Source of the DNA: Komagataeibacter sp. FNDCR2
GTDB lineage: Bacteria > Pseudomonadota > Alphaproteobacteria > Acetobacterales > Acetobacteraceae
DNA: 64,000 nt
Assembly: GCF_021295395.1 (NCBI RefSeq)
Contig: NZ_JAIWOU010000001.1
Span: 871,001 to 935,000, forward strand
Direction: 5' to 3'
Shown here: positions 47,103 through 56,687 of the stretch, in pieces
How the letters are laid out: each line of letters opens with the position of its first letter
How positions within the stretch are numbered: the first letter of the stretch is position 1
Program-made: the position numbers and the translations under genes
The notes under the pieces: generated by a model
Told to the model about the DNA's origin: nothing
Seen by the model: only the letters and a program-made list of their open reading frames with translations
The model's database searches: none

Positions 47103-48584
47103 ATGGCACATCTTCCCCCCGTTGACGCCTTTGATTACATCGTTTTTGGCGGAACGGGGGATCTGACCATGCGCAAGCTCCTGCCTGCGCTCTATTATCG
47201 CTACCGCGATGGGCAGATCCCCGATGAATCGCGCATTGTCGGCACGGCGCGCTCCCCCCTTTCACGCGCGGACTACCAGCAGCGCGCCCACGCGGCGCTG
47301 AGCACGCACGTCCAGCCCGACGCGCTGGATGACGCCACGGTCCAGCGTTTCCTGAACATGGTTTACTATGTCAGCCTCAACGGGGCGGAGGCCGACAGCA
47401 ACTGGCCAGCCATCCGCGAACTGCTGGGCTCCGCGCCCGCCTCGCGCATCCGGGTCTATTACCTTGCGACCTCGCCCGCGCTGTATGGCCAGATCTGCGA
47501 GAACCTGAGCAGGCAGGAACTGATTACCGAACAGTCGCGCGTGGTGCTGGAAAAGCCGATCGGCACCGACCTCGCCAGCGCGGAAGCGATCAATGACAGC
47601 GTTGGCCGCCACTTCCCGGAAAATCATATTTTCCGCATTGACCATTACCTGGGCAAGGAAACGGTCCAGAACCTGATCGCGCTGCGCTTCGCCAATCCGG
47701 TGTTCGAGCGGCTGTGGTCGTGCGATGCGATCGACTATGTGCAGATCACGGCGGCCGAAACCGTGGGCGTGGAGGGGCGCGGCGCGTATTACGACCGCTC
47801 CGGCGCGCTGCGCGACATGATCCAGAACCACCTGCTGCAGGTGCTGTGCCTTGTGGCGATGGACCCGCCCGTATCGCTGGAAGCCGACAGCGTGCGCAAT
47901 GAAAAGCTCAAGGTGCTGCACGCGCTCAAGCCCATCGCGGCGGATGACGTGGCCATCTATACCTCGCGCGGGCAGTACACGCGCGGCACCATCGGGGGCA
48001 AAACGGTGGGCGGCTACCTGGAGGACCTGGGCGAAGGGGTGACCAGCGAGACGGAAACCTTCGTGGCGCTGAAGGCCGAGATCCTGACATGGCGCTGGGG
48101 CAACGTGCCGTTCTACCTGCGTTCGGGCAAGCGCATGGCGGAAAAGTGCAGCGAGATCGTGATCCAGTTCAAATCCGCGCCGTGGTCGATCTTCAGCAAC
48201 CGGCCCGAACCCAACCGGCTGATCATCCGCATCCAGCCCGATGAGGGGGTGATGCTGTGCGTGTCCACCAAGGATCCGACACCAACCGACAGCCTGACCC
48301 TGCGTGCCGCCGACATCAACATCGAATTCGAAAAAGCCTTCAACATCCGCTACCCCGATGCCTATGAGCGGCTGCTGCTCGATGTGGTACGCGGCGATCC
48401 GATCCTGTTCATCCGCCGTGACGAGGTCGCCGCCGCATGGCGCTGGATCGACCCCATCCTGCAGGGCTGGAAGGAAAACAAGGCCCCGCTCGAACCCTAT
48501 GCCGCTGGCACGTGGGGACCGGAGGGCGCGCGCAACCTGCTCTCGCAATCGGGCCATCTGTGGCACGAGGACATGAAAAAATAA
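47103..48584 (+). CDS. zwf: Glucose-6-phosphate 1-dehydrogenase
   Basis: Zwf oxidises glucose 6-phosphate to 6-phosphogluconolactone and makes NAD(P)H, the entry to the oxidative pentose phosphate route that carries much sugar flux in acetic acid bacteria. The 493 residues have the cofactor loop GGTGDL at residues 16-21 and the active-site block RIDHYLGK at 178-185 with its catalytic histidine. GGAGG lies 10 nt upstream of the ATG. No pgl or edd gene follows; a small membrane protein gene begins 9 bp later. Confidence 0.97.
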   Translation: MAHLPPVDAFDYIVFGGTGDLTMRKLLPALYYRYRDGQIPDESRIVGTARSPLSRADYQQRAHAALSTHVQPDALDDATVQRFLNMVYYVSLNGAEADSNWPAIRELLGSAPASRIRVYYLATSPALYGQICENLSRQELITEQSRVVLEKPIGTDLASAEAINDSVGRHFPENHIFRIDHYLGKETVQNLIALRFANPVFERLWSCDAIDYVQITAAETVGVEGRGAYYDRSGALRDMIQNHLLQVLCLVAMDPPVSLEADSVRNEKLKVLHALKPIAADDVAIYTSRGQYTRGTIGGKTVGGYLEDLGEGVTSETETFVALKAEILTWRWGNVPFYLRSGKRMAEKCSEIVIQFKSAPWSIFSNRPEPNRLIIRIQPDEGVMLCVSTKDPTPTDSLTLRAADINIEFEKAFNIRYPDAYERLLLDVVRGDPILFIRRDEVAAAWRWIDPILQGWKENKAPLEPYAAGTWGPEGARNLLSQSGHLWHEDMKK

Positions 48585-48592
48585 CCGCCCAT

Positions 48593-49051
48593 ATGACCAC
48601 CCCCCCCAACCCGCCCGCCGCGCCGCGCCTGACCCGCAGGCGCGCGCCGCTTACGCTGCGGCGGCGCATCCTGCGCCGCGTGTTCATGATCGTGCCGATG
48701 GCGGCCCTTGTCTTTCTTGTCGGGCGGATGGGCTGGCTGGATCAGGCGGCGGACAAGCTGACGTTTTCGCGCATGAGCTGGTTCGACAATACCGCGCTGG
48801 TCGAACATTTCCGCACTATCGTCACCCATAACGGCATGACATCGGACGCCGGGGACTGCCTGCTGTTCGTCCTGAACGGCAACGACCCGCCGGACGCCAC
48901 CCGCATCGACGTGATGGAAAAACACTCCGGCGCCTGCCCCGGTGACCGCAACACCCTGCCCCACCTGTTCACGTTGCAGATCGACCGCCTGGGCCAGACC
49001 GCGCAGACGGACTGGCAGTCCCCGGGGCTGTTCCACCCCCTGCCCCGTTAG
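48593..49051 (+). CDS. Small membrane-anchored protein of unknown function
   Basis: A 152-residue protein I do not recognise. A basic N-terminus (RLTRRRAPLTLRRRILRR) precedes one membrane segment (about residues 31-46, VFMIVPMAALVFLVGRMG), and a soluble periplasmic part of about 105 residues follows with two cysteines (GDCLLFVLNG and SGACPGDRN). The start is 9 bp after zwf, so co-transcription is likely. Its 3' end overlaps the 3' end of the convergent esterase gene by 83 bp, so one of the two C-termini may be shorter in reality. No function is assigned. Confidence 0.6.
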   Translation: MTTPPNPPAAPRLTRRRAPLTLRRRILRRVFMIVPMAALVFLVGRMGWLDQAADKLTFSRMSWFDNTALVEHFRTIVTHNGMTSDAGDCLLFVLNGNDPPDATRIDVMEKHSGACPGDRNTLPHLFTLQIDRLGQTAQTDWQSPGLFHPLPR

Positions 49052-50018
49052 GCTTGCGCCCTTGCGGGTTTTCCCCCCGCAGCACGCGGCGCAGGGCCTG
49101 CGCGCCATACCGGATCGCGTGCCGCCCCGCCGGGAGGAAGGAATAGAAGTTCAGGAATCCATGCACGGTGCCGCGCCATGTCCGGGTCTCGGCCTGGCTG
49201 CCGGCCTGCTGCATGGCGGCGGCGTAGCCCGTGCCCTCATCATGCAGGGGGTCGCATTGCGCCAGCGCGATCACCGCGGGCGGCAGCCCCGCCAGCGAGG
49301 GGGCGAATATGGGCGCGAGTCGGGGGTCGCGCAGATCGGCGGGCGTGCGGATGTACTGCTCGGCATACCATTCCATAAGCCGGGTCGAGAGCATGTAGCC
49401 GCTGGCATAGGTCTGGCGTGATGGAACCGCCCGCTCCCCGTACAGCGACGGGTAGAACAGCAACTGCATGGTCAGTGCCGGCCCACCCCGGTCGCGCGCC
49501 CGCTGGCTGAGCACCGCCGCCAGCGTGCCGCCGGCGCTGTCGCCCGCCACCGCGATGGGACCGCCCCAGCGATGGGCCTCTCCCGCCAGCCATTGCAGCG
49601 CCTGCCAGCAATCCTCCACCGCATGGGGAAAGCGGTTTTCCGGCGCAAGACTGTAGGACAGGGACAGCACCGCCGCCCCCGACTGCCGCGCCAGCCTGCA
49701 ACATATGCCGTGGTGGGAATTCAGCCCGCAATGCACATAGCCACCCCCATGCATGAACAGCACCACGCCATGCACCCGGCCATGGGGCACGTACAGCCGG
49801 GCAGGCCGCAGGCCGTCATGCCCCGGCACCCGGCAGTCGATCACGCGACGGACCTGCAATGCCGACAGGCCCATGGGAAAACATGGGCGGTCAAGCTTGC
49901 GCCGCAGATCCGCCAGCGTGTGGGGCTCCCCGGCGCGGCGGCGGTTGCCCCATTTCAAGCTGCCCAGCAGCGCGCGCGTCAACAGGCCGACTCCGGTCGG
50001 TGGTGCTGAATCCGGCAT
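48969..50018 (-). CDS. Alpha/beta hydrolase, hormone-sensitive-lipase-type esterase
   Basis: A 349-residue esterase/lipase of the HSL (type IV) family. The oxyanion motif HGGG is at residues 90-93 (LFMHGGGYVHCG), the nucleophile S161 is in VAGDSAGGTL, the acid is in QCDPLHDEG and the histidine in GTVHGFLNFY. It hydrolyses short-chain esters; the natural substrate is unknown. The start at 50018 (MPDSAPPTG) is chosen as the first plausible ATG; upstream in-frame sequence has no domain. The last 40 residues are Pro/Gly-rich and overlap the convergent small membrane protein gene. Confidence 0.85.
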   Translation of the reverse strand: MPDSAPPTGVGLLTRALLGSLKWGNRRRAGEPHTLADLRRKLDRPCFPMGLSALQVRRVIDCRVPGHDGLRPARLYVPHGRVHGVVLFMHGGGYVHCGLNSHHGICCRLARQSGAAVLSLSYSLAPENRFPHAVEDCWQALQWLAGEAHRWGGPIAVAGDSAGGTLAAVLSQRARDRGGPALTMQLLFYPSLYGERAVPSRQTYASGYMLSTRLMEWYAEQYIRTPADLRDPRLAPIFAPSLAGLPPAVIALAQCDPLHDEGTGYAAAMQQAGSQAETRTWRGTVHGFLNFYSFLPAGRHAIRYGAQALRRVLRGENPQGRKPNGAGGGTAPGTASPSARSGPGGRSAT

Positions 50019-50189
50019 CAGGCGCGAACCCTGGCGGGACGTTCGGATGGACCGGCACCACCACATTGCCATAAGCCGGGCTTTTGACCCGGTATGTGGG
50101 CAGGAAATCGGACCGGAAAGGACACAATGGGGACCATGGGCACCAATTATAGCTTGACGCCCCCCCCATGCACCGCCAGTTTCCGCATG

Positions 50190-50599
50190 CCAGACGGTCG
50201 GACGGTCGCTGTCGCATGGTTCACCATGTGATGGAGGAAAGTCCGGGCTCCACGGAAAAACGGTGCCGGCTAACGGCCGGCGGGGGCGACCCCAGGGACA
50301 GTGCCACAGAAAACAGACCGCCCTCACGGCGGTGCCGGTAGCAATACGGGCAGTGTTGGGGGCAAGGGTGAAACGGTGCGGCAAGAGCGCACCGCATCCA
50401 TGGTAACATGGATGGCAGGGTAAACCCCACCGGGAGCAAGACCGAATAGGAACGGCGGATGGGCCGCAAGGCGCCATCAGGGGTTTTTCCGCCCCGTCGT
50501 TCGGGTTGGTCGCGCCAGATGCGCCGCAAGGCCCATCGCAGAGGAATGACCGTCCCGTCCCTTCGGGGGCGGACAGAACCCGGCTTACAGACCGTCTGG
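50190..50599 (+). ncRNA. rnpB: RNase P RNA, bacterial type A
   Basis: The catalytic RNA of ribonuclease P, which matures tRNA 5' ends. The 5' end CCAGACGGTC pairs with the 3' end GACCGTCTGG to form P1. The conserved core GAGGAAAGTCCGGGCTCC follows near 50231, with ACAGTGCCACAGAAAACA near 50299, AGGGTGAAACGGTGCGG near 50366, GTAAACCCCACC near 50420, and the 3' AGAGGAATGACCG and ACAGAACCCGGCTTACAG. A possible promoter is TTGACG at 50154-50159 with CAGTTT 17 nt further, giving a start at about the mature 5' end. It ends the stretch before the dcw cluster. Confidence 0.96.
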
Positions 50600-50796
50600 T
50601 ATTTTACCCCTATCCGCCCGTGCGGCAGCTATTGGCGGTCTGCCGCCAAAAGTTGTTTACAAGTATTAACATAAAGAACAAACCATAAACAGTCCACATT
50701 GCCGCCATATTGTGTCGTGATCGTGCGCTTTACCTGAACACACCGGAAACTGTGCTGAATAATAGCAGTTTCCAGCCATCTTTTGCGCATCTTTAA

Positions 50797-50828
50797 TTGA
50801 CCGCCCATGAAATCCCATGTTATCCCAT
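50797..50828 (+). promoter_or_regulatory. dcw cluster promoter overlapped by three MraZ boxes
   Basis: CCCAT occurs three times with exact 10-bp periodicity (50804-50808, 50814-50818, 50824-50828). On the other strand this reads ATGGG-N5-ATGGG-N5-ATGGG, the direct-repeat operator known for MraZ (TGGGN repeats spaced by 5 nt). A promoter candidate TTGACC (50797-50802) with TTATCC (50820-50825) at 17 nt overlaps the array, so MraZ would block RNA polymerase. It lies about 105-130 bp upstream of mraZ. The rest of the 50600-50931 gap shows a small hairpin GCGGCAG/CTGCCGC near 50622-50646 and no gene. Confidence 0.8.
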
Positions 50829-50931
50829 TTCCCTACCGGGCAGAGGGTGGACGCCAGAATTCAGGCGCGACACCACGCTCTGGATACGGGCGGCTTCTGA
50901 AATTCGTGCCAGAGGGAGGGCATCGCGCAGC

Positions 50932-51405
50932 GTGAGTGTATTCCTGGGCACACACCAGAACCGGCTGGACGCGAAAGGACGGGTTTCCATTCCCTCCGCA
51001 TTCCGCACGGCGCTGCGTGCCAGGGCCAAATCGGGCGAACCGCTGGCTATCCTGCGTCCGTCCCATCTGCATCCCTGCCTGGAGGCATGGCCCGCCGATG
51101 CTTTTGCCGCACTGACCCGCCCGCTGGATGAGATGGATATTTTTTCAGAAGACCACGACGACCTCGCCACCGCGCTCTACGCCGATGCCTATCCATTCGA
51201 AACCGACAGGGAAGGCCGCATTCTGCTGCCCGAGACCCTGCGCGCCCATGCGGGACTGACCGAGCAGGTCACGTTCATGGGGCTGGGCCGCACCTTCCAG
51301 ATCTGGGATCCGCAGGCGGCCGAACAGCGCCGCGCCGCCGCCCGCGCCAGCGCGCGCCGCCTGACCGCGGGCCGCGGCCCCGCCAATGCGGGAGCCACGC
51401 CATGA
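50932..51405 (+). CDS. mraZ: Transcriptional regulator MraZ
   Basis: MraZ is an AbrB-fold octameric DNA-binding protein that represses its own dcw promoter. The 157 residues contain two SpoVT/AbrB-like motifs, [13 protein letters not shown] and [13 protein letters not shown]. The start is GTG at 50932, giving [16 protein letters not shown], which aligns with the usual MSVFLGTHxNxLD start; an upstream open frame is ignored. GGAGG lies upstream but with long spacing (about 11 nt). Its stop overlaps the rsmH start by 4 bp. The matching operator array lies in the upstream gap. Confidence 0.93.
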   Translation: MSVFLGTHQNRLDAKGRVSIPSAFRTALRARAKSGEPLAILRPSHLHPCLEAWPADAFAALTRPLDEMDIFSEDHDDLATALYADAYPFETDREGRILLPETLRAHAGLTEQVTFMGLGRTFQIWDPQAAEQRRAAARASARRLTAGRGPANAGATP

Positions 51406-52397
51406 ACGCCCATTTCCCCCCGCACGACCCCGGCCATGTTCCCGTCATGCTGGCCGAGGTGATGGACTACCTCGCCCCGCGCGACGGTGGCCGGTATGTG
51501 GATGGCACGTTTGGCGGCGGGGGATATGCCCGCGCCATCCTCGCCGCCGCCGACTGCCGGTTATGGGGAATCGACCGCGACCCCGCCGCCATCGCCCGTG
51601 GCGATGCGCTGGCCGCCACCTGCCCCGATGGGCGGGGGGGATCCCGGCTGCGCCTGCTCCATGGCGGCTTCGGGGACATGGCGGCCCTGCTGGCGGAAGA
51701 CGGCGTTACGACCGTGGATGGAATCGTGCTGGATCTGGGCGTGTCCTCCTACCAGATCGACGAGGCCGATCGCGGCTTCTCCTTTCGCATGGATGGCCCG
51801 CTGGACATGCGCATGGCCGATACCGGCCCCACGGCGGCCGATGTGGTCAACACCCTGCCCGAGGACGAACTGGCCGACATCATCTACCATTATGGCGAGG
51901 AACGCCTGTCGCGCCGGGTCGCGCGCGCCATCGTGGCCGCCCGCGCCGAATCCCCCCTGCTGCGCACGACGCAACTGGCCGATGTGGTGCGTTCGGTCGT
52001 GCGGCCCGACCGCTCCGGCATCGACCCCGCGACCCGCACGTTCCAGGGCCTGCGCATCCACGTCAACGACGAACTGGGCCAGATCCGGCGGGTGCTGGAG
52101 CAGGCTCCCGCCCTGCTCGCGCCCGGGGGGCGGCTGGTCGTCGTGTCCTTCCACTCGCTGGAGGACAGGCTGGTCAAGCAGGCCATGTCCAGCGCCGCCG
52201 GGCGTATGCCCGCACCCTCGCGCCATGACCCGCGGGCCATGACCGCACGCGCGGCGCCCACGCGCTTTACGCTCCTGACCGGCCGCCCCATCCGGCCCGG
52301 CCCGGCGGAAACCAGCCGCAACCCACGCGCCCGCAGCGCCAGGCTGCGTGCGATGGAATGCATCACCCCCCCTCCAGCATCGGAACCTGCCGCATGA
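51402..52397 (+). CDS. rsmH: 16S rRNA (cytosine-1402-N4)-methyltransferase
   Basis: RsmH (MraW) methylates C1402 of 16S rRNA using S-adenosylmethionine. The 331 residues begin with [19 protein letters not shown] and carry the SAM loop [14 protein letters not shown] and [32 protein letters not shown], the family insertion domain in the middle, and [14 protein letters not shown] complete the signature. 4-bp overlaps join it to mraZ upstream and ftsL downstream. Confidence 0.96.
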   Translation: MNAHFPPHDPGHVPVMLAEVMDYLAPRDGGRYVDGTFGGGGYARAILAAADCRLWGIDRDPAAIARGDALAATCPDGRGGSRLRLLHGGFGDMAALLAEDGVTTVDGIVLDLGVSSYQIDEADRGFSFRMDGPLDMRMADTGPTAADVVNTLPEDELADIIYHYGEERLSRRVARAIVAARAESPLLRTTQLADVVRSVVRPDRSGIDPATRTFQGLRIHVNDELGQIRRVLEQAPALLAPGGRLVVVSFHSLEDRLVKQAMSSAAGRMPAPSRHDPRAMTARAAPTRFTLLTGRPIRPGPAETSRNPRARSARLRAMECITPPPASEPAA

Positions 52398-53152
52398 GTC
52401 GGTTTGTCACGTTATTCTGCGCCATTGTGGCGGCGGTGTCTGGCCTGTTCCTGTATAACAAGAAGCAGCAGACCACCGCGCTGGACCACCAGATTGCCCA
52501 GATCGTGGAGCAGACGGAGCGCACCCGCTCGCAAACCGCCATGCTACGCGCCGAATGGGCCATGCTGAACCAGCCCGACCGACTGAGCGCCCTTGCCAGC
52601 CGCTACGACAAACCCCTGCAATCCGTCATGCCCGCGCAGTTCGTGCAGATGTCGGCGCTCGTCACGCACCTGCCCGCCATCGGCAGCGCGCCGAGCCACC
52701 CCGCGCCCGCGCCCCGTGCCGCGATGGTGGCGACACTGGCCGCCGACCATGTGCCGGCACCGGCTCCTGACACCACGGCCACATCCCAGCCCACGCGCGT
52801 AGCCGCCGCACCGTTCGCCATTGCTCCCGCGCCCCGTGCCGAACATGCGGTAATGGCCGTTCACCATGAAGCGCCTCCCGCCCGCGCGCTGGCGCAGAAC
52901 GAGAGCCGGGTGCCCCCCGTCCATGCCACTCCGGCCGAGCATGTCCGCCCGCCCGAACGGGTCGCCACCGCCGAACCGGCCCCGCCCGCGCCGCTGCGTG
53001 ACACGATCGTCCCCCCCGCTGCCAGCTACCATGCCCGAACGCCGGGCATAGCCGAAGCGGCGTGGCGCCCGGCGGTATCGCATATGGGCACCACATCGCT
53101 GGGCACGCCGCATATCGGCGCCCTGCCCCCACCTGTGCCGGTCAGCAACTGA
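52394..53152 (+). CDS. ftsL: Cell division protein FtsL with long Ala/Pro-rich C-terminal tail
   Basis: FtsL is a bitopic divisome protein that forms a complex with FtsB and FtsQ and activates FtsWI. Position between rsmH and ftsI, one membrane segment (about residues 2-20, [19 protein letters not shown]) and a following helix ([20 protein letters not shown], then [18 protein letters not shown]) match FtsL. The family usually ends near residue 100, but this protein has 252 residues with an Ala-, Pro- and His-rich tail of about 150. It overlaps rsmH by 4 bp. Identity rests on context and short motifs, since FtsL is poorly conserved. Confidence 0.87.
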   Translation: MSRFVTLFCAIVAAVSGLFLYNKKQQTTALDHQIAQIVEQTERTRSQTAMLRAEWAMLNQPDRLSALASRYDKPLQSVMPAQFVQMSALVTHLPAIGSAPSHPAPAPRAAMVATLAADHVPAPAPDTTATSQPTRVAAAPFAIAPAPRAEHAVMAVHHEAPPARALAQNESRVPPVHATPAEHVRPPERVATAEPAPPAPLRDTIVPPAASYHARTPGIAEAAWRPAVSHMGTTSLGTPHIGALPPPVPVSN

Positions 53153-53193
53153 CCTGATTTTCCTTCCTACCGGCTTCCCGGCCCGGAACACGC

Positions 53194-55209
53194 ATGAGCA
53201 ACCCGATCCATGACCGACGCGACGGAGGCGAACAGGCTTCCTTCCCTATGGGGGGCGGCCTGCGCGCGCTCATGGCGCAGGACCGGATGCATGCGCGGCT
53301 GCTGGCGCTGGCCGGGATATTCTGCGTTCTTTTTTCGGCCATCAGCCTCAAGCTGACCCTGGCCACCATCATCCGGCCCATGCCGCCCCAGCAGCAGCAG
53401 ATCGCGCCGCAGGTCCCCCCCATACCCAAAAGCGACCCGAAGGGCATGATCGCGGGGGACATCGCGCTGCCACAGGTGCACCGGGCCTCGGTCATCGACC
53501 GGAACGGACAGGTGCTGGCCATGTCGCTGCCGGTGGCGCAGGTCTATGCCAACCCGCTTGAAATGATCGACACCGCCGATGCGGCCCACAAGCTGAAAAA
53601 GGTGCTGCCCACCCTGAACGAGGAGGAAACGAAGCGCCGCCTGTCGCTGAACAAGCAGTTCGTCTATCTGGCGCGTGACATTTCCCCCGCGCAGGAACTG
53701 GCCATCAACAACCTTGGCATCCCCGGTGTCTATTTCGAACCGGGTGAGCGGCGTCGCTACCCCATGGGGCGGGTGGCCGCCCATATCCTTGGCGGCGTGG
53801 ACATTGACGACCATGGCGTGGCCGGAATCGAGCGGTATTTCGACAGGCGTCTGGACGATGACCGCGCGCCGCTGCGCCTGTCGCTGGATGTGCGCGTGCA
53901 GAACGTGGTGCATGACGAACTGCAGTCCGCCATGGACACATTCCAGGCCATCGGGGCCTGCGCCATTGTCATGGACGTACATTCCGGCGAGATCATCAGC
54001 ATGGTCAGCCTGCCGGATTACGACGCCAACGACTTTGGCCGGGCCGCGCCCGATTCACGCTTCAACCGCGCCGTCACCGGCATGTACGAGCCGGGTTCGA
54101 CCTTCAAGCTCCAGACCACCGCCATGGCGTTGCAAGATGGCGTCGCCCATATATGGGACCGTTTTTCCAGCACGCCCATCAAGATCGGCCGTTTCACCAT
54201 TTCGGACATGAAATCCGACCATTTCGATCCGTGGCTGTCGCTGCCCGAAGTCATGGCCTATTCCTCCAACCCGGCGGCGGCGCATATCGCGCTGGATGCC
54301 GGGGCCGCGCGCCAGCAGGACTGGCTGCGGCGGATGGGTTTTTTCGCGCGCGTGCCGATCGAACTGCCCGAGGCGGGGCGGCCTATCGTGCCCTCCGTGC
54401 ATAACTGGGGCGTTTCCACCACCATGACGGTCGCCTTTGGCCATGGCATGGCGGAGCCACCGCTCTCGATCGTGCGCGGCACGGCGGCCACCGCCAATGG
54501 CGGTTTCCTGCTCAGACCGACACTGATCGCCCATGAAAGCGCGCCCGCCGGCAACGGAACGACGCCCGATGCAAACGCCACCGTTCCCCCCGATGCGGAG
54601 CGCCTGATCTCGGCCGCGAACTCGGACATCCTGCGTCGCATCCTGCGGCTGGATGTGGTCAAGGGCACGGGGCAGAAGGCGGAGTCCGTCGGTTATTATG
54701 TAGGCGGCAAGACCGGAACGGCGGAAAAGATCGGCCCGCATGGCGGCTACCTCAAGCATGTCAACGTCTCCGCCTTTACCGGCATTTTCCCCATGAACGC
54801 GCCGCATTACGCCATCTATGTCATGCTCGACAGCCCCAGGCCCACCGCGCAGACCCATGGCTGGACCACGGCGGGATGGAACGCCGCGCCCACGGCGGCG
54901 CAGATGATTACGCGCATCGCCCCGCTGATGGGCCTGTTCCCCGACACGCAGCATGAAGCGACGATCGAGGCGGATCTCGCCATTCCCATGCGTCCCGCCG
55001 TGCCGCGCGGCTACCGCGCGCTGGGGCCGGGTTACGACCCCGGTACCGAACATCTGCACGAACATGAGCATGAGCCGCCCGCGCCGTCCGCACGCCGCGC
55101 CCATGCCCCACATGGCGCGACGGACACCGCGCAGGTTCCGGCCCATACCCTTCATGTCCGCAACGATGACAGCCACCCGCCCGCGCAGCAGCCAAGCAAC
55201 AGGGGATAA
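53194..55209 (+). CDS. ftsI: Peptidoglycan D,D-transpeptidase FtsI (PBP3)
   Basis: FtsI cross-links septal peptidoglycan during division. The 671 residues have a short cytoplasmic part, one membrane anchor (about residues 36-58), a pedestal domain and the transpeptidase with S302-x-x-K305 (GSTFK), S357-S358-N359 and K506-TG. It is longer than the usual 580 because of a C-terminal tail of about 60 residues rich in His, Pro and Ala (EHLHEHEHEPP). It follows ftsL by 41 bp and precedes murE by 5 bp. Confidence 0.96.
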   Translation: MSNPIHDRRDGGEQASFPMGGGLRALMAQDRMHARLLALAGIFCVLFSAISLKLTLATIIRPMPPQQQQIAPQVPPIPKSDPKGMIAGDIALPQVHRASVIDRNGQVLAMSLPVAQVYANPLEMIDTADAAHKLKKVLPTLNEEETKRRLSLNKQFVYLARDISPAQELAINNLGIPGVYFEPGERRRYPMGRVAAHILGGVDIDDHGVAGIERYFDRRLDDDRAPLRLSLDVRVQNVVHDELQSAMDTFQAIGACAIVMDVHSGEIISMVSLPDYDANDFGRAAPDSRFNRAVTGMYEPGSTFKLQTTAMALQDGVAHIWDRFSSTPIKIGRFTISDMKSDHFDPWLSLPEVMAYSSNPAAAHIALDAGAARQQDWLRRMGFFARVPIELPEAGRPIVPSVHNWGVSTTMTVAFGHGMAEPPLSIVRGTAATANGGFLLRPTLIAHESAPAGNGTTPDANATVPPDAERLISAANSDILRRILRLDVVKGTGQKAESVGYYVGGKTGTAEKIGPHGGYLKHVNVSAFTGIFPMNAPHYAIYVMLDSPRPTAQTHGWTTAGWNAAPTAAQMITRIAPLMGLFPDTQHEATIEADLAIPMRPAVPRGYRALGPGYDPGTEHLHEHEHEPPAPSARRAHAPHGATDTAQVPAHTLHVRNDDSHPPAQQPSNRG

Positions 55210-55214
55210 ACACC

Positions 55215-56687
55215 ATGCGTCTGCCTGAACTCCTGCGCCGCGCGGGCACGGATATAGCGCCGCCCGCCGCGACGGACCGCCTGGACATAACCGGCATTTC
55301 AGCCGACAGCCGCGCCATCCGCCCCGGCATGATCTTCGCGGCGCTGCGCGGCACCCATACCGATGGCAGGGACTACATCACGCAGGCCATCGCCGCCGGG
55401 GCCGCCGCCGTGCTGCTGGAGGCTGATCCGGCCTTTTCCCCGCCCGCGGTGGGGCCGGTCCTGTTCACACATGATGCACGGCGCGCGCTCAGCCTGATCG
55501 CACGCGCCCTGACCCCCCGCCTGCCATCGCGCATCGCCGCCGTGACCGGCACCAACGGCAAGACCAGCACAGTGGAATTCCTGCGCCAGATCTGGACCTT
55601 GCAGGGGTTGAAGGCGGGCACGATCGGCACGCTGGGCGCTGTCGCGCCCTGCCCCCTGCCCGATTGCGGCCCCGTGCTGACCACGCCGGACAGTGTCGGG
55701 CTCATGCGGCTGCTGGGAACCATGGCGCGGGCGGGTGTCGACCATGTGGCGATGGAAGCCTCATCCCACGGGCTGGAGCAGCGCAGGCTGGACGGGCTTA
55801 CGCCCTATGCGGCGGGATTCAGTAACCTGACCCGCGACCATCTGGATTACCATGGCAGCAGCGAAGCCTATCGCGCGGCCAAACTGCGCCTGTTCGACAC
55901 CATCCTGCCCGAAGGCGGCATCGCCGCCATCAATGCGGACATGGATGAGACGACCGGCGCGGCGCTGCGTGAAATCGCGCGGCGTCGCAACCTTGTCATG
56001 CGCACCACCGGCACCCGTGGCGAGACCCTGCGCCTGCTGGCGGCACGGCCGACACCGACCGGGCAGATCCTTGAACTCGTCACCCCTTCGGGCCGACACG
56101 AGGTCGTGGTGCCGCTGGCGGGCCGTTTCCAGGTCGATAACCTGCTGCTGGCCGCCGCCATGGCGGGCGTGGAGGATGAAGCGCCCGACCGCGCGGTCGG
56201 GCAGTTCGAACACCTGCACGGCGTACGGGGGCGGCTGGAACAGGTGGCCGTACTGCCCAACGGGGCGGCGGCCTATGTCGATTACGCCCATACGCCCGAT
56301 GCGATCGAGCGCCTGCTCCAGTCGCTGCGCCCGCATACACGCGGCAGGCTGGTAATCGTGATGGGCGCGGGCGGCGACCGTGACCGGGGCAAGCGCCCCG
56401 TGATGGGGGAAACGGCCACCCGCCTGGCCGACCGGGTGATCGTGACGGATGACAACCCCCGCACGGAAACCCCCGCCGCGATCCGCGCGGAAATACTGGC
56501 CGCCGCCCCCCATGCGCTGGAGGTCGGGGACCGCCGCCACGCCATCGCCACGGGGCTGGACATGCTGGAAGAGGGTGACGTGCTGGTCGTGGCGGGAAAG
56601 GGCCATGAACAGGGACAGATTATCGGCCGCGAGAGCCTGCCATTTGACGACGCCACGGTCATCCGTGGCCTGACGGGGACTGAATGA
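55215..56687 (+). CDS. murE: UDP-MurNAc-L-Ala-D-Glu:meso-diaminopimelate ligase
   Basis: MurE adds meso-diaminopimelate to UDP-MurNAc-dipeptide. The 490 residues include the ATP loop VTGTNGKTSTVE (about residues 110-121), the central EASSHGLEQRRLDGL block, and the substrate-selecting motif DDNPRTE, whose DNPR indicates meso-DAP rather than lysine. VVAGKGHEQGQI ends the C-terminal domain. It follows ftsI by 5 bp and overlaps murF by 4 bp. Confidence 0.97.
   Translation: MRLPELLRRAGTDIAPPAATDRLDITGISADSRAIRPGMIFAALRGTHTDGRDYITQAIAAGAAAVLLEADPAFSPPAVGPVLFTHDARRALSLIARALTPRLPSRIAAVTGTNGKTSTVEFLRQIWTLQGLKAGTIGTLGAVAPCPLPDCGPVLTTPDSVGLMRLLGTMARAGVDHVAMEASSHGLEQRRLDGLTPYAAGFSNLTRDHLDYHGSSEAYRAAKLRLFDTILPEGGIAAINADMDETTGAALREIARRRNLVMRTTGTRGETLRLLAARPTPTGQILELVTPSGRHEVVVPLAGRFQVDNLLLAAAMAGVEDEAPDRAVGQFEHLHGVRGRLEQVAVLPNGAAAYVDYAHTPDAIERLLQSLRPHTRGRLVIVMGAGGDRDRGKRPVMGETATRLADRVIVTDDNPRTETPAAIRAEILAAAPHALEVGDRRHAIATGLDMLEEGDVLVVAGKGHEQGQIIGRESLPFDDATVIRGLTGTE

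Noticed and set aside
50600-50931. Extra N-terminal residues for MraZ from an ATG at 50797
   Set aside because: That frame crosses the promoter and the MraZ boxes; the family starts with xSVFLGTHxN, which fits the GTG at 50932.
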